Below, in pieces: positions 22,690-35,056 of a stretch of 64,000 nt of DNA. The notes below the pieces were generated by a model. The model made no database searches. It was not told the DNA's origin and saw only the letters and a list, made by a program, of their open reading frames with translations. The translations under genes were made by a program, and so were the position numbers. This DNA is from Polytrichum commune (Eukaryota; Streptophyta; Polytrichopsida; Polytrichales; Polytrichaceae). Each line of letters begins with the position of its first letter. The stretch's first letter is position 1. The stretch spans positions 58,428,758-58,492,757 of the forward strand of contig OX485805.1 of assembly GCA_950295325.1 (NCBI GenBank), written 5' to 3'.

Positions 22690-24262
22690 ATTTGTCAATG
22701 ATATTTTTTACATATTAGATTTGCCCAAAATTCTTTCTTTCTTGTAGGAAGCAGTACAAGGTGAATCGCCAACATATATTGAACCTTTACCACCATCGGT
22801 GTGTCGGAAATTATAAGCAGTTACCGGTGGTGTGATTACATACTCCAAATCACCCACATCACTGTCATCATTGGCGAAAAACTCAGAATGTGGTCAGAGT
22901 GTGTCTCCAACACTCCATCATTGGCACCGATATCCCCTCCTAAGTCGATGGACATTAGTCCGTATCACTTTCTAAAGTATCTCATTTGGAAAATATTATG
23001 TATACGCTCGAACTACGGCTATGTGAGAATTATACTACCGTTTGTTCTTTAGGCAAAAACTTTGACTTCAATATTCAGCCTTTAATTTTTATATTTTTAT
23101 CTTTCATACGAGCCGCTAACCTCCTAAGTTCATTGGATATTTTTCGCTCATGCTTAGTGCGAATATGAGTCTAATATTTCTTTATCACAGATATTTGGTT
23201 GCAGCGACTTCATTCTTCTTCATATAAACCGCTCATGTTGGCAAAAGCGGCATTCAACCATCCACCCTTCACTAGTACATTCATAGATAAAGGAGTTTTT
23301 CTTTTCCTCCCCTTCGATTTGGAAGCAGTGATCGGTTGTAAATTTATTGGTGACAGGGGTTTGAAAACAACGATATGAAAGGACGTACCACCAAGATGTC
23401 GGACACAGAGATATTAATTCTACCTTCAATAATTTCTAAACGCCCAGTTTGTTTGAGCTCATTATAAGAATCATTGCTACAAATCCAACTAGATTATCAT
23501 GTATCCAATTCCAATTAGATTCACCAAAAATTGCTATTAAACACAAATTCTAAAATTCTAAGAATTAAGCAAATCAAGCAAATATGCGTTGGTTGCTCTA
23601 GACGTGCAGAGCTCAAGTCTGTACGTGGCAATAAATATTAACAAGTTATAAATGTAAATAAGTATTATTTTTTAACCATTATGTTTCAAAAATGACCTTA
23701 GGCCCCACTGCGGCAGTAAATGTTGCGTTGGCGGTGCATACTACAAAGTTGGGCTCTGCAGCCTCGAGCCCCACGGAAATTGTAGCCAGGGCGGCAGCTA
23801 CTGTTGCAAAGGGGCCCAAAGTGGCCCTTTTTGGCATCATTTACCAACACCTTGTGTCTTCTTTGTCTTGTTGCCCTTCTTCGTCTTATCGCCCTTGAGA
23901 TATTCATTAATTTTTTCTTGAAGATCATTTGGTCGTTTGTCGCTATTCAATGGATGTGTCTAATTTGCTTCGTCGACTTTCAAATTCTTCATCCTCTTCA
24001 TCTTATTGTTTTTTTCTGCCTTACTACAAGTTTACCTATGATAGGTGCTCTAAATCATATGGTTCCTCGGTTCAATCTTATAGCTTTAATTTACAACTTG
24101 AAATTAAAACAATGCTTCAGAGTTAATGCGACCTTGTACCACCATAAACTTTGAAATGATCTTCAGAAGTATTTTCTTGCAAATGACCCAGTGTTGCTTT
24201 ATTTTTTGTTGATAAGGTTGCATTGGACAACAAAATCTTTCTCTGGTTGTTATAACTAATTC
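22690..24262. other. AT-rich intergenic DNA, no gene recognised
   Basis: Includes a short GC-richer patch (23697-23840) with locally self-complementary GGGCCC/GCCGCC words and an open frame of 68 codons (23692-23898) without recognisable motifs. Confidence 0.5.
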
Positions 24263-24603
24263 AACACTATATTCGGTAATTGGAGACTTTTTGTTGATTA
24301 TGAGACTAAATAAAGATGCACTTTTCAAAATTCGACCAGTAATGACGGCCAAAAATCCCATATGTATAATTTTGGACACTATTATTAGACACAAAGCCAT
24401 GAAAGCGAACAAAAATGTGAGGAATACATGAGAATAGTTGCGGAGAATGAATGGAAGTTGAATAAATTCAATGGGATTGAAATACAAATATAATGGAAAT
24501 ACCATCAATGTCTTGAGTAACTTGGAATAGCATAGAAAGTAAGCACTTAAATATGTTCTACACCTAAGCCCATTTAGGGAGTCCGTCCCACTAGTACGCT
24601 CCA

Positions 24604-25590
24604 CTATTTTTTTTTCGCGGCCTTGTCCTTGTTTTTGGCAGCCTCCATGGCCCTGAAAATCTCCGGCCCGCGGCTATAACCGTTTCTGTTAGCGGACCCG
24701 GAATACCCGCCGTTCTTCCAAATTTCTGGACGCGCTCCCGAATTGTGGGGAGTGGTATTGTGAGTGGAATACGAGTGCGTTTGCGAGAGGGAATGTCTTG
24801 CGCTACGGCGGAGGGCCAAACAACGATCGGACTCGGATGATGCGGCCTTGAGGGCGTGCCTGTCCAAGGAGGACGTGGAGGAGGGCCGGGCACCAAGGGA
24901 GCGGGTAGCCACCTGCGAAACAACGTCATAGGAAGCTAAGAATAAGAATGTAGTGGGGAAAATAATGAGAGCGGTTTGGGGTGGGCGCTCGTAAAGATAA
25001 CGGCACGCACACGGAAGACAAGGGAAGCAAAAGCAGGAAAGGGGTTTAGGGTTGAGGGTTTGCACCTTGGCTTTGGGGACGTCCATGTGGGGGATGGTGG
25101 GAACGAGGGGGGCGTCGACGGGAGCATCCGGAGCCGATGGAACTATTGCACTGTTGGATGGCGGGGGGGAGTCGAGGCGTGGAGGGCCCACGATCGCAGA
25201 GGACGTTGCGGGGGGATGAACGAAGTTGGCGGGGGAGATGTGGCACCGGGGGCCTTCCATGCAGAGACGCCGGCTCGGCCCGCGACGAGCGTCGTCCTTC
25301 GAGGGCGAGAGGTGCCCCAAACGAACGAGCGTCCGTTTCTGCTTGGAGAAGGGGGAGGGCGACGGGGCGTAGGCGCGGGTTGTTGACGACGCCGTCGTCG
25401 ATGCCGACGTTGCGGGAGTAATCCACGGCCGAGGCCGCGTCGACCGCCGAGAACTGATAGAGGGATGGCATTTGGAAGTTCGTGACGTCGCGGGAAGGGG
25501 AGCCAAGGGCCGAGTCGGGACGGGAAGGGCCATCCATGATAGGGGCGTCGCATATGGGGGCAGACTAAGGGGGCAACAACCACAAAAAAC
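24604..25590 (-). CDS. Second unit of the duplicated block, copy 2: Pro/Ser-rich hypothetical protein
   Basis: Same layout as 8959-9944. DVTNFQMPSLYQFSAVDAAS lies in one frame and MDVPKAK, before a likely intron, in another. The final exon runs VATRSLGARPSSTSSLDR to AAKNKDKAAKKK with its stop at 24604-24606. An upstream ATG gives MDGPSRPDSALGSPSRDV. Amino-acid changes relative to copy 1 are mostly conservative while silent sites vary, hinting at past coding constraint. Frame continuity across the middle remains unresolved, as in copy 1. Confidence 0.4.
   Translation of the reverse strand, partial: VFCGCCPLSLPPYATPLSWMALPVPTRPLAPLPATSRTSKCHPSISSRRSTRPRPWITPATSASTTASSTTRAYAPSPSPFSKQKRTLVRLGHLSPSKDDARRGPSRRLCMEGPRCHISPANFVHPPATSSAIVGPPRLDSPPPSNSAIVPSAPDAPVDAPLVPTIPHMDVPKAKVQTLNPKPLSCFCFPCLPCACRYLYERPPQTALIIFPTTFLFLASYDVVSQVATRSLGARPSSTSSLDRHALKAASSESDRCLALRRSARHSLSQTHSYSTHNTTPHNSGARPEIWKNGGYSGSANRNGYSRGPEIFRAMEAAKNKDKAAKKK
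25321..25336. repeat. 16-bp palindrome copy (copy 2 of the 9222 site)
   Basis: ACGAACGAGCGTCCGT, in the exon of the second unit. Confidence 0.75.
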
Positions 25591-26168
25591 AACAACAAAA
25601 AGACATCCAAAACGGAGCAAGCATTAGTAAATGTGAACCACATGATACAAAGCAAAGACATGGAGGCGTTTCAAATCAATTTATTGAGTTTGGCGAGCCT
25701 CATGATGCTCTTGAATACATTATCACGGGGGCTTAAACCCACATTGCCGATGGGGTTGGACCTAACAAAAAATGGTATGCTACCGGCGTGGACAACAAGC
25801 CTTCTAAGGTAAGGCGCTAGCGTATCGACCAAAAACGTGTCGTTCCTATCGCCGGTCCAAGTGGCGCGGAAGATGACATTCCCCGGGGGGTTCAAGACGC
25901 TTTTGGTGGGGCTGTCGTCGATGAGGACGGTGTTCTCGGGGGTCGGCCACCACCCGTGGGGTACCCCTTGCAGCCGGGGGATGCCCCGCCACAGTCTTGA
26001 CCTCAGGACCTTGAGGAATTGTTGTCCTCCGCCACGACCGCTGAACTTTGGAACCGGCAAACCCTTTTCGTCTAGCAATTCATCGCAATCCTCTTGACCG
26101 AGGATGAGACAAGGGCTCGGAAGATCGCGGAAGAGGAAGTCGATGATTGGCTCGGTGTTCTCCATGAC

Positions 26169-27141
26169 TGTCGCGCACCTCTTTATGAGGAGTGGCCGAA
26201 ACACCATGGGCACAAGGGGGACCCCTGAGTGACACCCGGGACTTGTGGCGCCGTTGGTGAGAGGGCCCAAGTGATCCTAGTGTGGGTGAGTCCCCGGGCG
26301 TTGGGAACGCCTCCCATCCACGAAGACTAGGAGGCACAAGGGTAAGGCCATGAGCTATGCGTAGCTCATGGCGTGGTGATTCTAGAATGCTCAAGAACAC
26401 CTCAATCCGAGGTGTGAGCTAGGAGTTATGGCCATTTGAGTGGGGCGCTGTCCCGGGACAGCGCCCTGGTGCAGCAGTGCCTGGGAGTGATTCCCGGGAC
26501 TGCCAAGGTTCAAACAGGCATAACGTCCTCACCACTTGCCCGAATGGGGCAAGTGAGGAGTCCATCGGCATCTACGTGAAGCGTAGATGAAGATGGAGTG
26601 GTTGGTTGCTGGAATCAGACATCATACAAGGAAGTTATGATGGTCTGAAGCTGCTGGGGGGTTTTAGGCCCAGCGGCTAAGGGAAAATGTCCACTTGGCC
26701 CCAACTCTTGGTAGAGAGACAAGAGGTTGGTTGACGGTGGGGTAGGGGCCCCGCGTAGAGTCCTAGAGGCTTATATGGGTGAGGTGGTGTGGCCTCACCC
26801 ACCCGAGGCCGAACGGCAAGGCCTCCATGGGCATTGGCCCATTGTGAGGCCATAGTTGCCTAGTATGGTTCGGGTTGTTGTAGTGTTGCTCCGGCAATGC
26901 GATGATCAACATGGGATTGGACTTCTATGGATGGAAGTCCACATCTAGGAATGGGTTACCGATTAAGGGGTGAGTCCCGAAAGCAAAGTAGGAGGGTTGG
27001 TTCCCTCCTATGAACTATAAGGTCCGGGGTAGGAGGAGCTAATCATTAGCATGGCGGAATGCGAATGGTTAGCGCTCGTAACCTTTGCTAGAATTGAAAA
27101 TTGGAAAGATTGTCAAGGGGGGGCTAGCAAGGGTTGCGACA
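26169..27141 (+). repeat. LTR L1a (5' LTR of E1)
   Basis: Followed two bases later by the primer site. U5 ends gggggggctagcaagggttgcgaca. Variants shared only with L1b (gtgagtccccggg, tcaatccgaggtg, aggagctaatcattagc) pair these two LTRs. Confidence 0.95.
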
Positions 27142-27143
27142 CG

Positions 27144-27155
27144 TGGTATCAGAGC
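27144..27155 (+). promoter_or_regulatory. Primer-binding site of E1 (tRNA-iMet type)
   Basis: TGGTATCAGAGC, two bases after the LTR end, is the canonical plant LTR-retrotransposon primer site for initiator tRNA-Met. It fixes the orientation of the whole family. Confidence 0.95.
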
Positions 27156-27956
27156 AGGGTTCCAAATTATGAGCTCACACTTTGAGGGAACATGGCTATC
27201 AAAAATACAGGTTGTGATGGTGAGCCCGGGGTTTCCAAAAGGTTGTGAGGCTCAAATTGGAACAAGGATCATGTGCAAATGGAGTTTGACCATACCATTG
27301 ATTTTAATGGTAATGGTGGGCATGAGGGTGGATTCGGTGAGGAAAATGGAGGTGTCCTTTGAAAGGGCTCCCGCACACCTCAAAAAAAAAACATTTGGGG
27401 CCTAGAATACCGAATGCACCCAAAACCTTGGAGGGCATTAATGTTGGATTGAAATTCCAATTCCAAATGCTTGGAAGGTATTGATGTTGGAATGAATTTG
27501 GTGGAAATGAGGCGTCCGGGCCTCTTAAGGCGTATATGCACGCATTTCACACCCAAATGAATTGTACATCTTAGATGAACGAGCTTTCTAAGAAATGCAT
27601 CGTTTTAGGTGGATTTCAAAAGCGGGTGGTGAATACCAAGTTCAAATTTCCAAAGTTTATTGAGGTTGTGGTGGGGATCATCAAAATAGCCATGAGCATC
27701 AAGGCCGATGACCCCATTAAGCAATTTGGCGGTGCGTTACAACAATGGACGTTGAGGGGAGATAGGTACCCCGCCAAATAATACTTGTGCCGCGAACCGA
27801 ATGTAAGACGATGGCATTGTAGCCAAGGCTAGTAGCCTTAAGCCGAGGCCAAGTCTTTTGTACCTTGAGGCTCAAATGAATGGGAGAAATGTCTCGTGTA
27901 TTGATAAAGAGGCTACCACTTCTTCTTGAGCCCAAAACTCATAAGGGAGTTGGGGC

Positions 27957-28277
27957 TTGCCGATTGGTAGAGCGGGCAAGCCCACCAAGGTGCGGTTTGG
28001 AAAGGGCGATCCGCATGAGACAAAGGAGGCCGCGATGCATGTAACCTTTCAATGTGGGACATTGGATTTTTGTCAAAATTTCACACCAAGTGAAATAGAT
28101 GAAATGCATGTCATTGTGAAGGCCGCCTTCTTTGAAACTCACATGATAGATGTGAGGTGCAAGCCGGTGTGCTTGCGGTGCATTATGATGTGTCATAATG
28201 GCAAAGAATTGAAGTTCAAATTAACAATGACTCCTATGGTAGGAGGACCTAAGTTGAATTTGGTCTTAATGGACTGA
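27957..28277 (+). pseudogene. E1 protease-like region
   Basis: 106 open codons with KVRFGKGDPHETKEAAMHV, EIDEMHVIVKAAFFETHMID and MTPMVGGPKLNLV. Same segment as in E0, E2, E3 and E4; see E0 for the caveat about the missing D-T/S-G triad. Confidence 0.55.
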
Positions 28278-28671
28278 ATAAAAAAAGAAAAGAAAACATA
28301 ATGGTCGTGGTTCAATTGGAGCAACTCCAAGGAACGTATGGGGAGGCTAGGAAAGATGGGCCTCCCCCAAACAACATTGGTGTGATGTTGGTGAAATACA
28401 AGGATGTATTCACCAATGTGTTGCCCAAAAAAAAAATTACCGCCAAGAAGTGAAAAATAACTTTGCTCAACGAGAGATTGAGCTCTTGAGGTATGTGGTG
28501 ATAAATGAAGTTGGTGGACGAACATGAAGAATGTCAAGGCAATCCAAAAGGAGAATTGGCCCTTGATTCAAAAGGGCTTAGGTCATTTGTTGGCCTAGCC
28601 AATTAGTACCACAACTTCATTCGAGAGTTTTCTAAGGTTGCTAGGACTTTATTCAACTTATTGAGGAAAAT

Positions 28672-29340
28672 GGCTATCCCAAGAGTGGGATGGGCATTGT
28701 CACCAAGCCTTTGGGGGGCTCAAAAACAAGTTCTCTTCGCCGTCCGTGCTTAAGTTCGCGGACTTTGACAAACCTTTTGAGGTGCATACGGGGGCGAGTG
28801 ACTTTAGCATTGGCGGATGTTGAGGCAAAATGGATGGCCATTGCATATAAGAGCATGAAGCTCGATGGTTGTCCGACCTTGTCCAACTTATGCAAGACAT
28901 GGCTATCCCAAAAGTGGGATGAGCCTTGCCACCAAGTCTTTAAGGAGCTTAAGACCAAGTTCTCTTCGCCGCCCGTGCTTAAGTTCGCGGACTTTAACAA
29001 ACCTTTTGAGGTGCATATAGGGGCGAGTGACTTTGCCATTGGCGGATGGTTAACGTAAGATGGATGGCCATTGCATATGAGAGCGTTAAGCTTGATGGTT
29101 ATCCGACCTTATCCGACTTGTGGAAGAATTGGCTATCCCAAGAGTGGGAGGAGCCTTGCCACCAAGTCTTTGGGGAGCTTGAGAGCAAGTTCTCTTAGAC
29201 GCCAATGCTCAAGTTCGCGGAGCTTGACAATCCTTTTGAGGTGCATACGGGGTTGATTAACTTTGCCAATGGTGGATTATGTGTAAGATGGATGGCCATT
29301 GCATATGCGAGCATGTAGGTCGATGGTTGTCAAAGAAGAC
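28672..29340 (+). repeat. ~229-bp tandem triplication of the RT-tail/RNase H segment (E1)
   Basis: ggctatccca starts units at 28672, 28901 and 29131. Each unit encodes WLSQ-WDEPCHQ, then FSSPPVLKFA, then KPFEVHTGASDFAIGG, the junction of the RT thumb and RNase H domain of Ty3/gypsy pol. E2 and E3 also have three units and E4 has four. The base length (about 228 bp) is 76 codons. Confidence 0.85.
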
Positions 29341-30648
29341 AACCAACTAATGACAAAGAACTTCTTTGCGTAGTGTATTGCTTGAAGATGTGGCGACACT
29401 AGTTGGGGTCGCACAAAGTAAAGGTCTACAAGGACAATGTGTCCTAAAAGTATTTTGACATACAAGCGCAAGTGAGCGCCAAATCATTGCGTTGGCATGA
29501 TAGCTTGGCGCTTATGAAGGTGGATTTGGTCCACAAACCAGACCGTGGAAATGTGGTGCCGGATGCGCTAAGTAGACGGGAAGAGTCCCAAGCAATGAGA
29601 ACCATCCAAACATTGTGGCTAATGTGTGCCGGCGAAGGAAACTTGTGATGCAAGATACGGGAGGGGTAAATTAACTACCCCAAAGCACAAAAGCTTTTAG
29701 GTGAGCTTAAAGAGGTTAAGTTGGTGGACGGATTGTTCAAGTGCAAGCAAAGTTGGGTGTATGTGCCACAAGGCAAGTTGAGGCTATCGGTTTTGAAGGA
29801 GGAATGTGATAGTCCTATTGCCGGCCATAGAGGAGAAAAATAAAACCACCATAGAATGGTGTCAAAGAGATACCATTGGCGGTGCATAACGGAGGATATA
29901 GCCCACTTTGTGAAGGCGTGAATAAAGTGCCAAGTGAACCGAGCCTCTTACTAAAAGCAAGGCGGTTTCTTGCAACCGTGCCTATTCCGTCGGCGCCATG
30001 GCATAGTATGTGCATGGACTTGATCACAAGTTTGCCGGAGTCACATGGGTATGATGCCATCTTGTATATGGTATAGCGGTTTGCCAAGTTGGCACACATG
30101 GTGCCGATTGTGGGAACCGCCACCGCGTTGGAGACCGCATAGCCTTTTCTCAAAGGATGGTTGAGGCACCACGGGTTGCCAAGAGTGATTGTGTGGGATC
30201 AAGATCCAAAGTTCACAAGTGCATTTTCAATGCATTTCTCTAAGGAGGTCGGAATGAAACTAAGGTTTAGCACGGCCTTGCATTCCCAAATGAATGGGAA
30301 AGCGGAGCATGTGAATGGAGTCTTGAAGCAATACTTGAGGAACTTGGTGGGGGCGGACCAAAGAGATTGGGCGGACTATGTGGGTCAAGCGGAGTGTAAT
30401 TGCAATGTAGCCACGCACTTGGCTACCAAGGGGTGGTCTTTGGTGGTGGCTTATGGAGTGGATGCGCTCCAACCTATTAACCTAGCTCTCGAGGGGGCAC
30501 ATTCAACACTAGAGTTCAACCAAGATGGTGAGGACTTGGCCAAGGATGGTAAACAAGTCTTGGAGATGACCAAGTTGTTGGTGGAGAAAGCCCGAAGGTG
30601 CTACGGAGTGCAAATCAATGCCAGAAGACGCGAAGTGGAGTATGAGGT
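29340..30648 (+). pseudogene. E1 RNase H end and integrase, interrupted by E2
   Basis: Remnants include the RNase H tail (VYKDN, DVIHKPDRGNVV-like text), an H-H-C-C-type zinc region near 29830-29940, the MDLITSLPESHGYDA box (about 30015-30056), VIVWDQDPKFTSAF (about 30186-30228), GKAEHVNGVLKQYL and ATHLATKGWSLVVAYGVDALQ. The three catalytic acidic positions (D, D, E) can be seen. Many stops occur upstream, including TAG in the ETA-stop-PFLKGW context at about 30140, which is shared with E2, E3 and E4. E2 is inserted after codons for Arg-Arg-Glu-Val-Glu-Tyr-Glu. Confidence 0.8.
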
Positions 30649-31624
30649 TGTCGCAACCCTTGCTAGCCCCCCCTTGACCATCTTGGTTATTTTGAATTCT
30701 AGCAAAGGTTACGAGTGGCTAACCCTTAGCATTCCGCCATGCTAATGGATAGCTCCTCTTACCCCGGACCAATAGTTCATAGGAGGGAACCAACCCTCCT
30801 ACTTTGCTTTCGGGACTCACCCCTTAATCGGTAACCCATTTCCCCAATGTGGACTTCCATCCATGGAAGTCCAATCCTATGTTGATCATCGCGTTGCCGG
30901 GGCAACACTACAACAACCCGAACCATACTAGGCAACTATGGCCTCACAATGGGCCAATGCCCATGGAGGCCGTGCCGTTCGGCCTCGGGTGGGTGAGGCC
31001 ACACCACCTCACCCATATAAGCCTCTAGGACTTCACGCGGGGCCCCTACCCCACCGTCAACCAACCTCTTGTCTCTCTACCAAGAGTTGGGGCCAAGTGG
31101 ACATTTTCCTTTAGCTGCTGGGCCTAGAACCCCCCCAGCAGCTTCAGACCATCATAACTTCCTTGTATGATGTCTGATCATAACAACCAACCACTCCATC
31201 TTCATCTACGCTTCACGTAGATGCGGATGGACTCCTCACTTGCCCCATTCGGACAAGTATTGAGGACGTTATGCCTGTTTGAACCTTTGCAGTCCCGGGA
31301 ATCACTCCCAGGCACTGCTGTACCAGGGCGCTGTCCCGGGACAGCGCCCCACTCAAATGGCCATAACTCCTAGCTCACACCTCCGATTGAGGTGTTCTTG
31401 AGCTTTCTAGAATCACCACGCCATGAGCTACGCATAGCTCATGGCCTTACCCTTGTGCCTCCTAGTCTTCGTGGGTGGGAGGCGTTCCCAACGCCCGGGG
31501 CCCTCACCCACACTAGGATCACTTGGGCCCTCTCACCAACGGCGCCACAAGTCCCGGGTGTCACTCCGGGGTCCCCCTTGTGCCCATGGTGTTTCGGCCA
31601 CTCCTCATGGAGAGGTGCGCGACA
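30649..31624 (-). repeat. LTR L2b (3' LTR of E2)
   Basis: 976 bp; bordered internally by ctcacccccacc, the complement of the polypurine tract. Confidence 0.95.
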
Positions 31625-33270
31625 CTCACCCCCACCAAACGGAGTCGATGCCCTCATCGACTATACTCGTAGTCGGCACACCAATTCTCAAGTTGCCATC
31701 CTCTATGGTGCGGCATTGTGTTTACCTTAGGGCGCGACCCCCACAATGCATCTTCAAATTTGGCATAGTCCCAAAGGTGTCGTTCCTAGGTGGTCCGTTA
31801 GCGACCTTGGATCTCTCTTCCAAGGACCTAACCTACACTAGACCCACCTACTTTGGGACTCACTTGGGTTGCCCCTCCTTTGGGGCCTCCCCCGTTAGGC
31901 TCCACTAGCCTAACATGACACATCTAGGCGAGACCTCAACGCTTCCACTAAGTTGTCTCGGTTGCAACTCCGAGATGGCTTTCCATTGTTAAGCCACGCC
32001 TCGATCGCACGGGGGTGATGCCAAGTCCCGCCCGACTCGGTTCCCACTTTGCTCTTTCGAGACATGGGTTCATGACTCCCATGCGCCAACTCTCGTTAGC
32101 TCGCGGGTAGCACTTTTATGAGCACGCGCCATCACCTTGTCCCCGCCCGGACAAGCCCACGGCTAAGAAGTTTCTTGGTTTTATCCAAGGCCCCTCCAAG
32201 CCATGGCCCCAATTACTCGGCTTACCCAACCTAGTTTGGCATATCTATTCTCCCTCTTCCACTAACCAAGCACAAGTACAAGACTAGGACCTCATCTCGT
32301 ACTTTTCTCTTTTCACCACTAAAGTTTGGACTTTATTCCCTCAAGCCAAAGAACAAGTTCATGTTGTGGAGCAATTAGCCTCGAAGCTAAGTGTGCTACT
32401 AGCGTCTCTCCCCCACTAAAGGAGATTGATGTCCTCATCAATGCCTACGCTTCATTTTATTGGAATGTCTAGCCTTAGTTTCTTCAAAGTGCTTTACCAA
32501 TTCCTTGGCGTTCATCATGTCTCTTGCCGCTACCCAAACGGCTTCTTTCTCATGGTATCCTAACCATTTCACCAAGTACTCCTTTGTACATTTTCTTTCA
32601 TTTTCACTTGGGCTTCCTACACTTGAGGATGTCCTCTTACCTCATGTTCCAAATGACCTCCACAAGGTCGGGACGTGGCCTAATCACTTCCTTGTGATCG
32701 GGCCACAAGGTGTCGTCCTTAAATGACTTTCGTAATGAGACATGAAATGTCGGATGCACTTTGATGTCCGGCGGTAATTCCAACTTATACATGTCCTTGA
32801 ACACTTGTTCCACATTGGAAAACGAAGCTCCAATTTTGGACATGAACTTTTGGAGCGAGGCCTTCCGGCTAAGTGAAGTTGTTCACATTCAACAACACCT
32901 TTTGGCCCACCTCATTCTCCACTTCGCGTCTTCCGGCATTTACTAGCACTCCGTAGCACCTTCGGGCTTTCTCCACCAACAACTTGGTCATCTCCAAGAC
33001 TTGTTCACGCTTCTTGGCCAAGTCCTCACCATCTTGGTTGAACTCTAGTGTTGAATGTGCGCCCTCGAGAGCTAGGTTAATAGGTTGGAGCGCATCCACT
33101 CCATAAGCCACCACCAAAGACCACCCCTTGGTAGCCAAGTGCGTGGCTACATTGCAATTACACTCCGCTCGACCCACATAGTCCGCCCAATCTCCTTGGT
33201 CCGCCCCCACCAAGTTCCTCAAGTATTGCTTCAAGACTCCATTCACACGCTCCGCTTCCCCATCCATATG

Positions 33271-34242
33271 TGTCGCAACCCTTGCTAGGTCCCTTAATAA
33301 TCTTGCCAATTTTCGTTTCTAGCAAAGGTTACGAGCGCTAACCCTTCGCATTCCGCCATGCTAATGGATAGCTCCTCTTACCCCGGACCAATAGTTCATA
33401 GGAGGGAACCAACCCTCCTACTTTGCTTTCGGGACTCACCCCTTAATCGGTAACCCATTTCCCCAATGTGGACTTCCATCCATGGAAGTCCAATCCTATG
33501 TTGATCATCGCGTTGCCGGAGCAACACTACAACAACCCGAAGCATACTAGGCAACTATGGCCTCACAATAGGCCAAAGCCCATGGAGGCCTTGCCGTTCG
33601 GCCTCGGGTGGGTGAGGCCACACCACCTCACCCATATAAGCCTCTAGGACTCTACGCGGGGCCCCTACCCCACCGTCAACCAACCTCTTGTCTCTCTACC
33701 AAGAGTTGGGGCCAAGTGGACACTTTCCCTTAGCCGCTGGGCCTAGAAGCCCCCAGCAACTTCAGACCATCATAACTTCCTTGTATGATGTCTGATCATA
33801 ACACCCAACCACTCCATCTTCATCTACGCTTCACGTAGATGCCGATGGACTCCTCACTTGCCCCATTCAGGCAAGTCTTGAGGAAGTTATGCCTGTTTGA
33901 AGCTTGGCAGTCCCGGGAATCACTCCCAGGCACTGCTGTAGCAGGGCGCTGTCCCGGGACAGCGCCCCACTCAAATGGCCATAACTCCTAGCTCACACCT
34001 CCGATTGAAGTGTTCTTGAGCATTCTAGAATCACCACGCCATGAGCTACGCATAGCTCATGGCCTTACCCTTGTGCCTCCTAGTCTCCGTGGGTGGGAGG
34101 CGTTCCCAACGCCCGGGGCCCTCGCCCACACTAGGACCACTTGGGCCCTCTCACCAACGGCGCCACAAGTCCCGGGTGTCACTCCGGGGTCCCCCTTGTG
34201 CCCATGGTGTTTTGGGCACTCCTCATGGAGAGGTGCGCGACA
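33271..34242 (-). repeat. LTR L3b (3' LTR of E3)
   Basis: U5 subtype with aggtcccttaataatc on the plus strand, shared with S1, S2, S3 and S5. Confidence 0.95.
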
Positions 34243-35056
34243 CTCACCCCCACCAAACGGAGTCGATGCCCTCATCGACTATACTCGTAGTCGGCACACC
34301 AATTCTCAAGTTGCCATCCTCTATGGTGCGGCATTGTGTTTACCTTAGGGCGCGACCCCCACAATGCATCTTCAAATTGGGCATAGTCCCAAAGGTGTCG
34401 TTCCTAGGTGGTCCGTTAGCGACCTTGGATCTCTCCTCCAAGGACCTAACCTACACTAGACCCACCTACTTTGGGACTCATTTGGGTTGCCCCTCCTTTG
34501 GGGCCTCCCCCGTTAGGCTCCACTAGCCTAACATGACACATCTAGGCGAGACCTCAACGCTTCCACTAAGTTGTCTCGGTTGCAACTCCGAGATGGCTTT
34601 CCATTGTTAAGCCATGCCTCGATCGCACGGGGGTGATGCCAAGTCCCGCCCGACTCGGTTCCCACTTTGCTCTTTCGAGACATGGGTTCATGACTCCCAT
34701 GCGCCAACTCTCGTTAGCTCGCGGGTAGCACTTTTATGAGCACGCGCCATCACCTTGCCCCCGCCCGGACAAGCCCACAACTAAGAAGTTTCTTGGTTTT
34801 ATCCAAGGCCCCTCCAAGCCATGGCCCCCAATTACTCGGCTTACCCAACCTAGTTTGGCATATCTATTCCCCCTCTTCCATTAACCAAGCACAAGTATAA
34901 GACTAGGACCTCATCTCATACTTTTCTCTTTGCACCACTAAAGTTTGGACTTTATTCCCTCAAGCCAAAGAACAAGTTCATGTTGTGGAGCAATTAGCCT
35001 CGAAGCTAAGTGTGCTACTAGCGTCTCTCCCCCACTAAAGGAGATTGATGTCCTCA

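Larger units (their letters stand above)
24263..26168 (-). repeat. Inverted duplicated block, copy 2, left part
   Basis: Reverse complement of 10346 back into phosphatase exon B. It stops at 26168, where E1 is inserted, and continues at 55232. The match to copy 1 begins at aacactatattcgg (24263); left of this the copies differ completely. Confidence 0.88.

Noticed and set aside
23692..23928. Overlapping open frames of 68-76 codons on both strands in the GC-rich patch
   Set aside because: Both strands open through local composition; no motif or splice framework.
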